Below, piece after piece: positions 1 to 7,316 of a stretch of 49,816 nucleotides of DNA. The position numbers and the translations under genes are program-made. The stretch is from Flavobacteriaceae bacterium (lineage in GTDB: Bacteria > Bacteroidota > Bacteroidia > Flavobacteriales > Weeksellaceae), in assembly GCA_030529185.1 (NCBI GenBank), contig JAUMXI010000009.1, positions 1 through 49,816 of the forward strand, given 5' to 3'. Below the pieces are notes generated by a model that worked only from the letters and a program-made list of their open reading frames with translations, did not search any database and was not told where the DNA came from. Numbering within the stretch: position 1 is the stretch's first letter; each line of letters begins with the position of its first letter.

Positions 1-687
1 TTATTGTTTTTTTTCCTTTCCTCCAAAATATTGAAGGCTAAGCCCTCCTTCTGTAAATACTGCAGGGTCTTGAGACATTCCTCTTAAAGTAATCTTATCA
101 CCTTTATTTAAATAATGAACTTTGGTTATAGCGTGGTTCAAATGGGTGGTATTACCAGTAATATAGCCTGAAGTAGAATGGATAATATCTGTTTCGCCTC
201 TGTAGATGTATGTAGCCGCTAATCTGTTTTCACTTCTATTGCTCGGGGTGATTTTATAGGTTAAATACGCCGTCACATAATAGAAGCCTGGCAATACTAT
301 TGTAAAACCATCGTGCGAAGGAATAGCATACTTGTTTAATTGTAAGGAGTGTTCGCTAAAAGTCACTTTTGCAGGGTTGTCTATTCCCGCAGTTGTTGTT
401 CTGTCGCTTTTTAAGAAACCTGCTTCTTGTGGGATAAAAGTTTCTTCTATTTTTTTCCATTCTGGGCTTTTGCCTTCCCCGCGAGACATGAGAAAATACC
501 CATCCTTTCCTTCTGTAGCTTTTGGCTCTGAGGCAAGGGTATTGTCCCCAAGAAACAAGGATTTGGTAATCTGTAAATTTCCATTAATGTGGAGGTTTGC
601 TTTAGGAGTCTTTGTATTGATTCCTACATTTTGTGCAAATCCACTGCCCCATAATAATATAAAGGCTAATAAGATTTGTTTTTTCAT
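1..687 (-). CDS. Secreted VGINT-motif protein, C1q/TNF-like C-terminus (hypothetical)
   Basis: A 228-residue protein with a clear signal peptide (MKKQ, then a hydrophobic stretch ending ...GFAQ), followed at once by VGINTKTPKANLHI. This mature N-terminal motif is common in exported Bacteroidota proteins and resembles the start of tail-fibre or adhesin-like proteins. The C-terminal half (residues about 95-222) alternates hydrophobic strands and glycines (GFYYVTAYLTY ... KGDKITLRG), the pattern of a C1q/TNF-type jelly roll; the fold is my inference. The stop codon lies on the first three bases of the window, so the gene is complete. A protein of the same design is encoded at 5631-6389. The role is probably at the cell surface or extracellular, but ligand and function are unknown. 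No good promoter is visible immediately upstream. Confidence 0.75.
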   Translation of the reverse strand: MKKQILLAFILLWGSGFAQNVGINTKTPKANLHINGNLQITKSLFLGDNTLASEPKATEGKDGYFLMSRGEGKSPEWKKIEETFIPQEAGFLKSDRTTTAGIDNPAKVTFSEHSLQLNKYAIPSHDGFTIVLPGFYYVTAYLTYKITPSNRSENRLAATYIYRGETDIIHSTSGYITGNTTHLNHAITKVHYLNKGDKITLRGMSQDPAVFTEGGLSLQYFGGKEKKQ

Positions 688-962
688 GAAATTAGGTTTT
701 TTTGTTTTTTCTAAATTTTACCTGATGAAACTTTTGGGTAGATTCTTATTTTTCCTAATAGTGGCGAAAATCCTGCCCTTATCATATCACCAAGATATAG
801 TAAGAGTAAAATCTGCAAAACATGGCAGAAATACCTTTCTTATGAAATGGTTTTCTGTATTCTACAATGAGAGACCCTCATCGTTTTTGCAATTCCGATA
901 CCAGTGTTTAGTTTAAATAAGAATATCTCCAAGAAATGTGAGATAATGGTTTTAGACAATCA

Positions 963-1061
963 TTAATGTAATACCTCACGCGTGGGTCTCTTGGCAAGAC
1001 GCCTATATTTTTTGCAAATCTCCCACCCTTTCGTTGAAGATTCTAGTTTTTTGGTTTTCAT
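963..1061 (-). CDS. Possible 32-aa basic peptide
   Basis: A minus-strand ORF of 32 codons plus TAA, starting MKTKKLESSTKGWEICKKYR and ending REVLH. It is rich in Lys/Arg and has one Cys. A promoter-like TACTTTTG (plus-strand 1098-1105) with a weak CTTG about 19 bases further upstream lies 36 bases before the ATG, which is the main reason for listing it. The family is not recognised. It could be a leader peptide, a short basic peptide, or a remnant of a larger gene; there is no export signal. The existence of the product is uncertain. Confidence 0.25.
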   Translation of the reverse strand: MKTKKLESSTKGWEICKKYRRLAKRPTREVLH

Positions 1062-1097
1062 AAGGTTATTAGTAAATGTTATGGTTAGTTTAGAGCA

Positions 1098-1128
1098 CAA
1101 AAGTATAAAAATTTTTAAATAAAACAAG
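1098..1128 (-). promoter_or_regulatory. Possible promoter for the 32-aa ORF
   Basis: On the minus strand a -7 element TACTTTTG (1098-1105) is preceded, after 19 bases, by CTTG (1125-1128), close to the Bacteroidota TTTG/TAnnTTTG consensus. The surroundings are very AT-rich, so chance is possible. Confidence 0.35.
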
Positions 1129-1312
1129 TTTTTTGCAAAAAAAATTTGCTAAATAAAAATAATTTTTTATTTGCTTTCAAAAAAAATCTTTTATTCATCG
1201 CCCCTGAGCGAAATATTTTTTTCGGAGTAAAGGAGTGAAATTTTTTATAAAAACAGATAATTTTTAATATGAGGGATTTTTTTTCCATCTTTGGCAGATA
1301 TATTTTTTATAA

Positions 1313-2338
1313 ATGTTGCTGAATTTTTCATCAAAATATTCATTTTCAGTGCCAAAAACGGAGTTTGAAAAACAGGTTTTGGAATTTGTGGAAGAATGGT
1401 TTTCGCCCTCTACAAGCCTAAAAGTGCAGACTTCTGGCTCCACAGGAACGCCTAAAATCTTTGAAGTAGAGAAAGAACGAATGCGTTATTCGGCGAAAAT
1501 GACCTGTGATTTTTTAGGTTTGAAAAAAGGCGATACGGCACTGCTTTGCCTCCCTGTGGAATACATTTCAGGGAAAATGATGCTGGTAAGAGCCATTGAA
1601 CGAGGATTGAAATTAATCGTGAGAAATCCCTCAATTTCACCATTGGAAAACTTAAATCACGAGGTTGATTTTTGTGCAATGACACCTTTGCAGGTGGAAA
1701 ATTCATTGGGTAAAATTCATTTGATTAAAAATTTAATCATCGGTGGGGCTTCCGTTTCCGAAAAATTGAAAATGGCTATTTGCCATTCGCTATTCGCTAA
1801 TAGCCAACAGCGTATTTACGAAACTTACGGAATGAGCGAAACACTTTCGCATATTGCTTTGAAATCTATTTTTCCAAATGATGAAAACGGTTTTAAATGT
1901 TTAAATGGCGTGGAAATTTCCCAAGATGAACGAGGTTGCTTGGTGGTCAATGCTCCAAAATTAAATCCCGAAAAACTGATAACCAATGATTTGGTTGAGT
2001 TGGAAAATAATAAAGAATTTCGGTTTTTGGGACGAATAGATAATATAATTAATTCTGGTGGAGCAAAAATTTTCCCTGAAATGTTAGAGGCATTGGTGAA
2101 AAAAATCATTCCCAATGAAGTGGTTTTTGTAGGTTTGCGAGATGAAATATTGGGGCAAAAACTGGTTTTGATTGTTGAAGGGAAAGAATCGGAAACCATT
2201 CGCCATAAGCTATTTGCTATTGTTTATGAAAAACCTTTTCATCGCCCAAAGGAAATTATTTTCATTGAAAAAATTCCCCGAACGCCTAACGGAAAAGTCA
2301 ATCGTTTAGAGTTATTTAATTTTATAAGAAGAGAATAA
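1313..2338 (+). CDS. menE: O-succinylbenzoate--CoA ligase-like AMP-binding enzyme
   Basis: An ANL-superfamily acyl-CoA synthetase of 341 residues, much shorter than typical family members (about 450-550), as is usual for Bacteroidota MenE. The phosphate-binding loop TSGSTGTPK is at residues 40-48, the adenylate motif YGMSET is mid-protein, and the C-terminal signature PRTPNGKVNR places the catalytic lysine at about residue 328. MenE activates 2-succinylbenzoate as its CoA thioester in menaquinone synthesis, in the cytoplasm. No other men genes are in the window, so the assignment rests on size and motifs; another small acyl-CoA ligase is possible. topA follows 72 bases later from its own promoter. 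Confidence 0.8.
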   Translation: MLLNFSSKYSFSVPKTEFEKQVLEFVEEWFSPSTSLKVQTSGSTGTPKIFEVEKERMRYSAKMTCDFLGLKKGDTALLCLPVEYISGKMMLVRAIERGLKLIVRNPSISPLENLNHEVDFCAMTPLQVENSLGKIHLIKNLIIGGASVSEKLKMAICHSLFANSQQRIYETYGMSETLSHIALKSIFPNDENGFKCLNGVEISQDERGCLVVNAPKLNPEKLITNDLVELENNKEFRFLGRIDNIINSGGAKIFPEMLEALVKKIIPNEVVFVGLRDEILGQKLVLIVEGKESETIRHKLFAIVYEKPFHRPKEIIFIEKIPRTPNGKVNRLELFNFIRRE

Positions 2339-2360
2339 AGAAAGGTTTAAGGTTTTTATC

Positions 2361-2395
2361 TTGGTCTTTTATTTTAAAATAATATTCTATTTTTG
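2361..2395 (+). promoter_or_regulatory. topA promoter
   Basis: The -7 element TATTTTTG is at 2388-2395 with a TTGG at 2361-2364 (spacing of 23, longer than ideal). The element covers the alternative TTG codon at 2393, so transcription must start after it. This fixes the topA start at the ATG at 2411. Confidence 0.6.
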
Positions 2396-2410
2396 CAAAA
2401 AAATTTCGGT

Positions 2411-4912
2411 ATGTCAAAGAATTTAGTTATCGTGGAGTCTCCCGCAAAGGCGAAAACCATTCAGAAGTATTTGGGTAAGGATTTTGAAGTGAAGTCCAGT
2501 TTTGGGCATATTCGCGATTTGCCTAAAAAAGGAATGGGGATAAATTTGGAAAACTTTACGCCAGATTATGAAGTTTCTGCCGATAAAAAAAAGGTGGTTG
2601 CCGAGCTGAAAACCGCTGCTAAAAAAGCCGAAACGGTGTGGTTGGCTTCCGATGAAGACCGCGAGGGAGAAGCGATTGCGTGGCATTTGGCACAAGAATT
2701 AAAACTGAAAAAAGAAAACACGAAGCGAATTGTCTTCCACGAGATTACTAAAAACGCGATTCTGAAAGCAGTAGAAAACCCGAGAGATATTGATGAAAAT
2801 TTGGTGAATGCCCAACAGGCAAGGAGAGTTTTAGACCGAATTGTAGGTTTTGAAATGTCGCCCGTGCTTTGGAAAAAAGTAAAAACGGGGCTTTCGGCGG
2901 GGCGTGTGCAGTCGGTGGCGGTAAGGCTTATCGTAGAGCGGGAAAAGGAAATCCGAGAGTTTAAACCTGTGGCTTCCTACAAAGTAGAAGGCGTTTTCAC
3001 CAATGCTGAAAAACAGGATATTTCAGCGAAATTAAAAAAAGATTTTACCGAAGAAAAAGACGCAGAAAATTTCCTTCAACTTTCTCAAAATACTGAATTT
3101 AAAGTTTTAAATGTAGAGACCAAACCTGGGCAACGCTCGGCATCGGCACCTTTTACCACCTCTACTTTGCAACAGGAGGCGAGTAGTAGGCTAGGCTATG
3201 GGGTGACGACTACGATGAGGGTGGCTCAAAGGCTGTACGAAGAGGGATATATTACTTATATGAGAACGGATTCCGTGAATCTCTCCCAAGAAGCGATTGA
3301 AGGGGCGAAATCTCAAATTATTTCGGAGTTTGGAGAGGAATATTCTCAACCGAGAAATTATACCACGAAATCAGCATCGGCACAGGAAGCCCACGAGGCG
3401 ATTCGTCCTACGGATTTTGGGGTGAAAACCATTGGCGATGTTCAATTGAATAAACTTTACCAGCTGATTTACAAACGAACTTTGGCAAGTCAGATGGCAA
3501 ATGCCAAAATAGAAAAAACCATTATTGAAATCGGGAATCCTGCTTTGCCACAGCATTTTGAGGCACAGGGGGAAGTGATTGTTTTTGATGGTTTTCTTCG
3601 TGCGTATGGCATTCATAAAAATGAAGATGAGGATACAGAAGACAACGAGAAAGTATTGCCAAAAGTAAAAGTGGGTGAAATCTTGACTTATAAAAAAATC
3701 ACGGCTACGGAGAAATTTAGTCGTCCTGTGGCTCGTTTTACGGAGGCTGGTTTGGTGAAGAAGTTGGAAGAATTGGGCATTGGTCGTCCCTCTACTTACG
3801 CTCCTACCATTCAGACGATTCAGAATCGTGAGTATGTGGATAAACGCGAAATTCAGCCACAGGAAAGAGAAATTTCAAAGATGACTTTGACCAAAACTCA
3901 ACTTAAAAAAGAAATTTTAACGGAGAAATTCGGTGGTGATAAAAATAAATTCGTTCCGACCGATATTGGTGAGGTGGTGAATGAGTTTTTAACGGAAAAT
4001 TTTGCTGAAATTCTGGATTATGGTTTCACAGCGAAAGTAGAGCAAGATTTTGATGATATTGCGAGTGGTTCCGAGAAGTGGAAAGATATGCTGAAAGGTT
4101 TTTATGATGCTTTCCACCCTAAGATAAAAGAAGTTGATGAAAATGCCGATAGGGCAACGGGAGAGCGTTTGCTGGGGAAAGACCCTAAAACGGGGAAGAA
4201 TGTCTATGCCAGAATTGGGCGTTTTGGGCCAATGGTGCAGATTGGAGAGGCTGATGAGGAGGAAAAGCCAGTTTTCGCTTCGCTAATGGCAGGGCAAAAT
4301 GTGGCGACCATCACGCTGGAAGAGGCTTTGGAATTGTTTAAAATTCCGTTTGATTTGTCGGATTACGAGGGCAAGTCGGTAACGATAGGCGTTGGGCGTT
4401 TCGGTCCTTATGTGAAGTGGGGCGAGGCGTTCATTAGTTTGCCGAAGGGCGAAAATCCTTTGTCTGTGGATTTTGACCGAGCAGTGGAAATTATTGAGGA
4501 AAAGAAAAAAGCCGATGCTCCAGTGGCGAACTACAAGGGAGAACCGATAACCAAAGGCGTTGGGCGTTTTGGACCATTCATCAAATACCAAAGTATGTTC
4601 ATCAATGTGCCGAAGAAATACGATTTTGACAACCTTTCGCAGTCGGATATTGAGGAGTTGATTGAGGCAAAATTAGAGAAGGAAGCCAACCGCTATATCA
4701 AGCAATGGGAAGCGGAAAAAATTTCTTTGGAAAATGGGCGTTGGGGGCCATTCATTCGCTTTAAAAAGGCAATGTTGAAAATCCCTAAAAAGGCAGATGA
4801 TACCAAATACACCGCCGAAGACCTGAAAGACATTAGCCTTGATGAGGTGAAAAAATGGATTACAGCACAAGATGAAACCGCCTTTGCAGAGAAGAAAACC
4901 AAAAAGAAATAA
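2411..4912 (+). CDS. topA: DNA topoisomerase I (type IA)
   Basis: An 833-residue type IA topoisomerase that relaxes negative supercoils by transient single-strand breakage. The N-terminal Toprim domain begins KNLVIVESPAKAKTIQ and carries the metal motif DEDREGEAIAWHL. The catalytic tyrosine is Tyr283 in YITYMRTDS. Instead of cysteine zinc fingers, the C-terminal third has four copies of the GRFGP-type repeat (GRFGPMVQIG, GRFGPYVKWG, GRFGPFIKYQ, GRWGPFIRFK), as in many Bacteroidota enzymes. The TTG at 2393 would add six residues, but it lies within the promoter, so the ATG at 2411 is chosen. The gene is followed by a 21-bp repeat array rather than a recognisable terminator. Confidence 0.97.
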   Translation: MSKNLVIVESPAKAKTIQKYLGKDFEVKSSFGHIRDLPKKGMGINLENFTPDYEVSADKKKVVAELKTAAKKAETVWLASDEDREGEAIAWHLAQELKLKKENTKRIVFHEITKNAILKAVENPRDIDENLVNAQQARRVLDRIVGFEMSPVLWKKVKTGLSAGRVQSVAVRLIVEREKEIREFKPVASYKVEGVFTNAEKQDISAKLKKDFTEEKDAENFLQLSQNTEFKVLNVETKPGQRSASAPFTTSTLQQEASSRLGYGVTTTMRVAQRLYEEGYITYMRTDSVNLSQEAIEGAKSQIISEFGEEYSQPRNYTTKSASAQEAHEAIRPTDFGVKTIGDVQLNKLYQLIYKRTLASQMANAKIEKTIIEIGNPALPQHFEAQGEVIVFDGFLRAYGIHKNEDEDTEDNEKVLPKVKVGEILTYKKITATEKFSRPVARFTEAGLVKKLEELGIGRPSTYAPTIQTIQNREYVDKREIQPQEREISKMTLTKTQLKKEILTEKFGGDKNKFVPTDIGEVVNEFLTENFAEILDYGFTAKVEQDFDDIASGSEKWKDMLKGFYDAFHPKIKEVDENADRATGERLLGKDPKTGKNVYARIGRFGPMVQIGEADEEEKPVFASLMAGQNVATITLEEALELFKIPFDLSDYEGKSVTIGVGRFGPYVKWGEAFISLPKGENPLSVDFDRAVEIIEEKKKADAPVANYKGEPITKGVGRFGPFIKYQSMFINVPKKYDFDNLSQSDIEELIEAKLEKEANRYIKQWEAEKISLENGRWGPFIRFKKAMLKIPKKADDTKYTAEDLKDISLDEVKKWITAQDETAFAEKKTKKK

Positions 4913-4932
4913 ATAAAAGCGGTAAGCATTTT

Positions 4933-5101
4933 GGAAAAATAAGAAAAGCATTAAGGAAATTTAAAAAGGCAGATGGAAAATTAAAAATCCTATCAAGGAA
5001 ATTTAAAAATACAGGTGGAAAATTTAAAAAAGTAGATGAGAAATTAAAAATTCCATCAGGGAAATTAAAAAGTATAGATGGAATATTCAATAATTTATAT
5101 T
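4933..5101. repeat. Degenerate tandem array, about 8 units of 20-22 bp
   Basis: Units begin near 4933, 4955, 4975, 4997, 5017, 5038, 5059 and 5080. Each starts GGAAA or a close variant, followed by T(T)TAAAAA and a variable end such as GCAGAT, TCCTATCAA, TACAGGT or GTAGAT. Consensus is about GGAAATTTAAAAATATAGAT. Because most units are 20-22 bp, both strands stay open in one frame and encode 7-residue repeats (plus strand like GKLKSID, minus strand like FLNFPDG), but the plus frame has no ATG. I read it as an intergenic repeat array between topA and the next small gene, not as a gene. Confidence 0.85.
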
Positions 5102-5123
5102 AACCTTTAAATATTTTTTAATT

Positions 5124-5437
5124 ATGGCAAAAAAACATTTGCAGAAACTTTAACCAGCACCAAATTGTTGGTAGAGGGTTTAAAAGGAAGACAGGCGAGA
5201 GAATTACCTGCGGGAGTAGTTGCTCAGCAAATCACGGAAATAGAGCAATTGCACCAAAAAGCGGAGAGCCTAAACACCCAGCAGGAAAAATTAAAAGCCG
5301 ATCTGAAGGTGAAAACCGCAGAGCTGGACGCTACCGTGAAAGAAATGGAAACCAAAGTGGCAGTGGTGAGGAAATATGTGAAACTCGGAACCCAAAAAGA
5401 AGAATGGAGAGAGTTTGGCATTGAAGATAAGCGGTAA
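5124..5437 (+). pseudogene. Small coiled-coil hypothetical gene with poly-A frameshift
   Basis: The ATG at 5124 (ATGGCA followed by A6) reads MAKKHLQKL and then stops. Adding one A to the seven-A run at 5129-5135 restores MAKKTFAETLTSTKLLVEGL, continuing without break to the TAA at 5435-5437, a protein of about 104 residues. The rest is charged and helical, predicted coiled coil, ending EWREFGIEDKR, a type of ending I associate with small Bacteroidota hypothetical proteins. The intact C-terminal part and the terminator behind it argue for recent loss, a sequencing error, or reversible slippage. A start at the TTG at 5165 would avoid the frameshift but would drop the conserved-looking N-terminus. 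Function is unknown. Confidence 0.7.
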
Positions 5438-5445
5438 AAATTTGT

Positions 5446-5470
5446 AAAGGGGATTTGCTCCCCTTTTTTT
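5446..5470 (+). terminator. Rho-independent terminator
   Basis: Stem AAAGGGGA / TCCCCTTT with a five-base loop, followed by a T run. It ends the small coiled-coil gene. Confidence 0.85.
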
Positions 5471-5594
5471 GTTTCTAAAATACGGAGGAGATTTTTTTTC
5501 ATTTCCTTTTTGTGTAAGGTTTTTGAATAGTTATAGATAAAAACTATTGTAGTCAATAGAAAAAATCAATTTTTATAGGGGGGGGTAAATCTTT

Positions 5595-5602
5595 TATCTT
5601 TG
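5595..5602 (+). promoter_or_regulatory. -7 promoter element for the VGINT-motif gene
   Basis: TATCTTTG lies 28 bases before the ATG at 5631 and fits the TAnnTTTG consensus. No good -33 TTTG is seen at the expected distance. A run of seven G just upstream (about 5579-5585) is striking in this AT-rich DNA. Confidence 0.55.
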
Positions 5603-5630
5603 CATCAATAAAATTAAAAACTATTTGTAA

Positions 5631-6389
5631 ATGAGAAAAATACCTTTACTTTTTTGGGGGTTGGGTTTGTCTATGAGCCTAAACGCCCAAGTGGGGATTA
5701 ATACGGAAACTCCCGGAGCTGCTTTAGATGTAAAATCCAAAGACAATGATGGTAATAAGGTGCTGAGATTTTCCACCAAACCCAATGAAATTGGAGTCGC
5801 TGAAAAGTTCGTCTTTTTTGTAGGAAAAGAAGTAGCTGGAGGCTATGACCTGAGGCGAATCACTTTGCAGGAAATTGTAAAATCTTTATCGGTAGAGATA
5901 CCCTCTTTGAGGCGAATTGCAATCACGAATACAAGAGGACAGCTTTTTTCAATACAGGGAAATTATCCCGTGAAGGCGGATAAGTTGATTTTTAACTCCA
6001 GCGAAGAGGATTTTGCTCAGACTCCAGATGGAGGGGTAAAGATAAAAAAAGCAGGGGCTTATGAGGTATCTTCTTGGGTAGGGTTTAAGGTATTGAGTAT
6101 TTATGAGGGGGATATTATCATCTCTTTGGCAAAGAAGTCTAAAGGTCAAACGAAATATACCAATTTTAAAAGAGCGGTTCTTTCTCGCTCTAATAACAGA
6201 GGGGTTTATGATCAAGGTAATGGCGTGGGTGCATCTTTTTCTTTTATAGAAAATTTTCAAAAAGATGACGAGCTTATTCTACAAGTAAATATTGTAACCT
6301 CTCCTGCTGTGGATACTATGCCTGGCAGTGTTAATCTTAGTGTTACTAGAGTAGATAAAGACTCTACGGTAGTAGCAGTAGGGCAATAA
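5631..6389 (+). CDS. Secreted VGINT-motif protein, C1q/TNF-like C-terminus (hypothetical)
   Basis: A 252-residue exported protein. The signal peptide MRKIPLLFWGLGLSMSLNAQ is followed directly by VGINTETPGAALDV, the same mature N-terminus type as the protein at 1-687. The middle holds a short segment (YDLRRITLQEIVKSL), and residues about 135-250 have the strand pattern GAYEVSSWVGF ... FQKDDELILQVN seen in C1q/TNF-like jelly rolls. The design match with the first gene suggests paralogues, though sequence identity outside the N-terminus is low. Probably surface-located or secreted; no T9SS C-terminal domain is evident. It has its own promoter and terminator, so it is a single-gene unit. Confidence 0.75.
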   Translation: MRKIPLLFWGLGLSMSLNAQVGINTETPGAALDVKSKDNDGNKVLRFSTKPNEIGVAEKFVFFVGKEVAGGYDLRRITLQEIVKSLSVEIPSLRRIAITNTRGQLFSIQGNYPVKADKLIFNSSEEDFAQTPDGGVKIKKAGAYEVSSWVGFKVLSIYEGDIIISLAKKSKGQTKYTNFKRAVLSRSNNRGVYDQGNGVGASFSFIENFQKDDELILQVNIVTSPAVDTMPGSVNLSVTRVDKDSTVVAVGQ

Positions 6390-6491
6390 GCAGTAATACT
6401 ACAATGGAGCTTAGTACGCTGAAACTCGCTACTTACTTAGTATAATTTTTATATAAATAGAATATAAGCTAAATTTTTTTATTTGATTTCT

Positions 6492-6519
6492 ATCCGTGCA
6501 AAATCTTGCACGGATTTTT
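6492..6519 (+). terminator. Rho-independent terminator
   Basis: A perfect 10-bp stem ATCCGTGCAA / TTGCACGGAT with a four-base loop and TTTT tail. It separates the VGINT-motif gene from the polysaccharide operon. Confidence 0.9.
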
Positions 6520-6551
6520 ATTGCAAAATGCTGGTGGTTTTTGTAGGTTTG
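6520..6551 (+). promoter_or_regulatory. Promoter of the exopolysaccharide operon
   Basis: ATTG at 6520-6523, 20 bases, then TAGGTTTG at 6544-6551 give a near-consensus Bacteroidota promoter. Transcription would start about 12-15 bases before the ATG at 6570. It directly abuts the preceding terminator. No further promoter of this quality is seen before the terminator at 15.4 kb. Confidence 0.7.
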
Positions 6552-6569
6552 TAAAAAAAATAAGCGAAA

Positions 6570-7316
6570 ATGGGCGATAAAGTCGTATTGTTATACCACG
6601 AAGTGGCAGATAAAGCTACGGATTCTGGTTTTCAAAACAAGGATAATTTTCCTTATATCCATAGTGTGGCACAGTTTGAGAGAGATTTGAATGTGGTTTT
6701 AGAGCAAAAAGAAAAAGCCCCTGCAGAAGTGGTATTTAGTTTTGATGATGGTGGGGTGAGTAATCTTCGTTCAGCGGAAATGCTTCATAACGCAGGGCAG
6801 GTGGCGTATTTTTTTATCACGACTTCAAAAATTGGTTCTTCTTCTCATTTTTTAAATAAAGAAGAGATAAGGAAAATTCGTAATCAAGGGCATATTGTTG
6901 GCTCACATTCTCATACTCACCCTATGATTTTCAAGAATTTGTCTTATGCTCAAATGTTGGAAGAATGGAAAGTTTCTAAAAGTATTTTAGAAGAGGTTTT
7001 AAAGGAAGAAATTACAACTTGTAGTATTCCTGGTGGAGATAGCGACTCAAAAACTTATGAGAGTGCTTTGGAGTCTGGTTTTTTACGGGTTTTTGATTCA
7101 GAGCCAATCATTAAAAGAAGAATGTTGGGAGAAATGGAGATTTGGGGGCGTATCAGTATTAAAAATTCTGTTTCGGAACGAGAGTTAAGAAAAATATTAG
7201 CTTTGGAGTCTCTCGGTTCACTTCAACGAAGAAGAAAGATAAAAAAGTGGATTAAAGCAATGATTTTCCCTTTGCATAATTATTTACAAAACAGAAAAAA
7301 TGAAGTCTCCTATTAA
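6570..7316 (+). CDS. NodB-family polysaccharide deacetylase, apparently cytoplasmic
   Basis: 248 residues with the NodB homology motifs: FDDG at 58-61 (catalytic base Asp59, metal ligand Asp60), HSHTH at 113-117 (metal histidines His113 and His117), and CSIPGGD further on as a divergent third motif. The family removes N- or O-acyl groups from sugars with a metal ion. There is no signal peptide or membrane segment, so it likely acts in the cytoplasm on a precursor or lipid-linked sugar rather than on exported polymer. It is the first gene of the polysaccharide operon and overlaps the formyltransferase-like gene by 17 bases, which suggests coupled translation. ArnD, which removes formyl from lipid-linked Ara4N, belongs to the same superfamily. 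The substrate cannot be read from sequence. Confidence 0.85.
   Translation: MGDKVVLLYHEVADKATDSGFQNKDNFPYIHSVAQFERDLNVVLEQKEKAPAEVVFSFDDGGVSNLRSAEMLHNAGQVAYFFITTSKIGSSSHFLNKEEIRKIRNQGHIVGSHSHTHPMIFKNLSYAQMLEEWKVSKSILEEVLKEEITTCSIPGGDSDSKTYESALESGFLRVFDSEPIIKRRMLGEMEIWGRISIKNSVSERELRKILALESLGSLQRRRKIKKWIKAMIFPLHNYLQNRKNEVSY

Larger units (their letters stand above)
688..1312. other. 625-bp intergenic region with no convincing large gene
   Basis: The longest gene-free stretch of the window, AT-rich between two divergent genes. It holds one possible 32-codon minus-strand ORF with a promoter-like site (listed separately) and an 8-bp inverted pair, AGAGACCC near 870 and GGGTCTCT near 984. The right part (about 1106-1300) is nearly pure A/T with a short block CATCGCCCCTGAGCG. 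No tRNA, terminator with a long stem, or repeat array was seen. It may be the decayed remains of a small gene. Confidence 0.5.

Noticed and set aside
332-916. Long plus-strand ORF (194 aa)
   Set aside because: It lies mostly antisense to the VGINT-motif gene, has no promoter or family signature, and its sequence looks like out-of-frame translation.
2393-2410. Longer topA start at TTG (2393)
   Set aside because: The TTG is part of the -7 promoter element TATTTTTG, so it would not be in the mRNA.
4860-5090. Minus-strand ORF with 7-residue FLNFP-type repeats
   Set aside because: Its repeats are simply the 21-bp array read on the other strand; it runs into the topA 3' end antisense, and there is no promoter or export signal.
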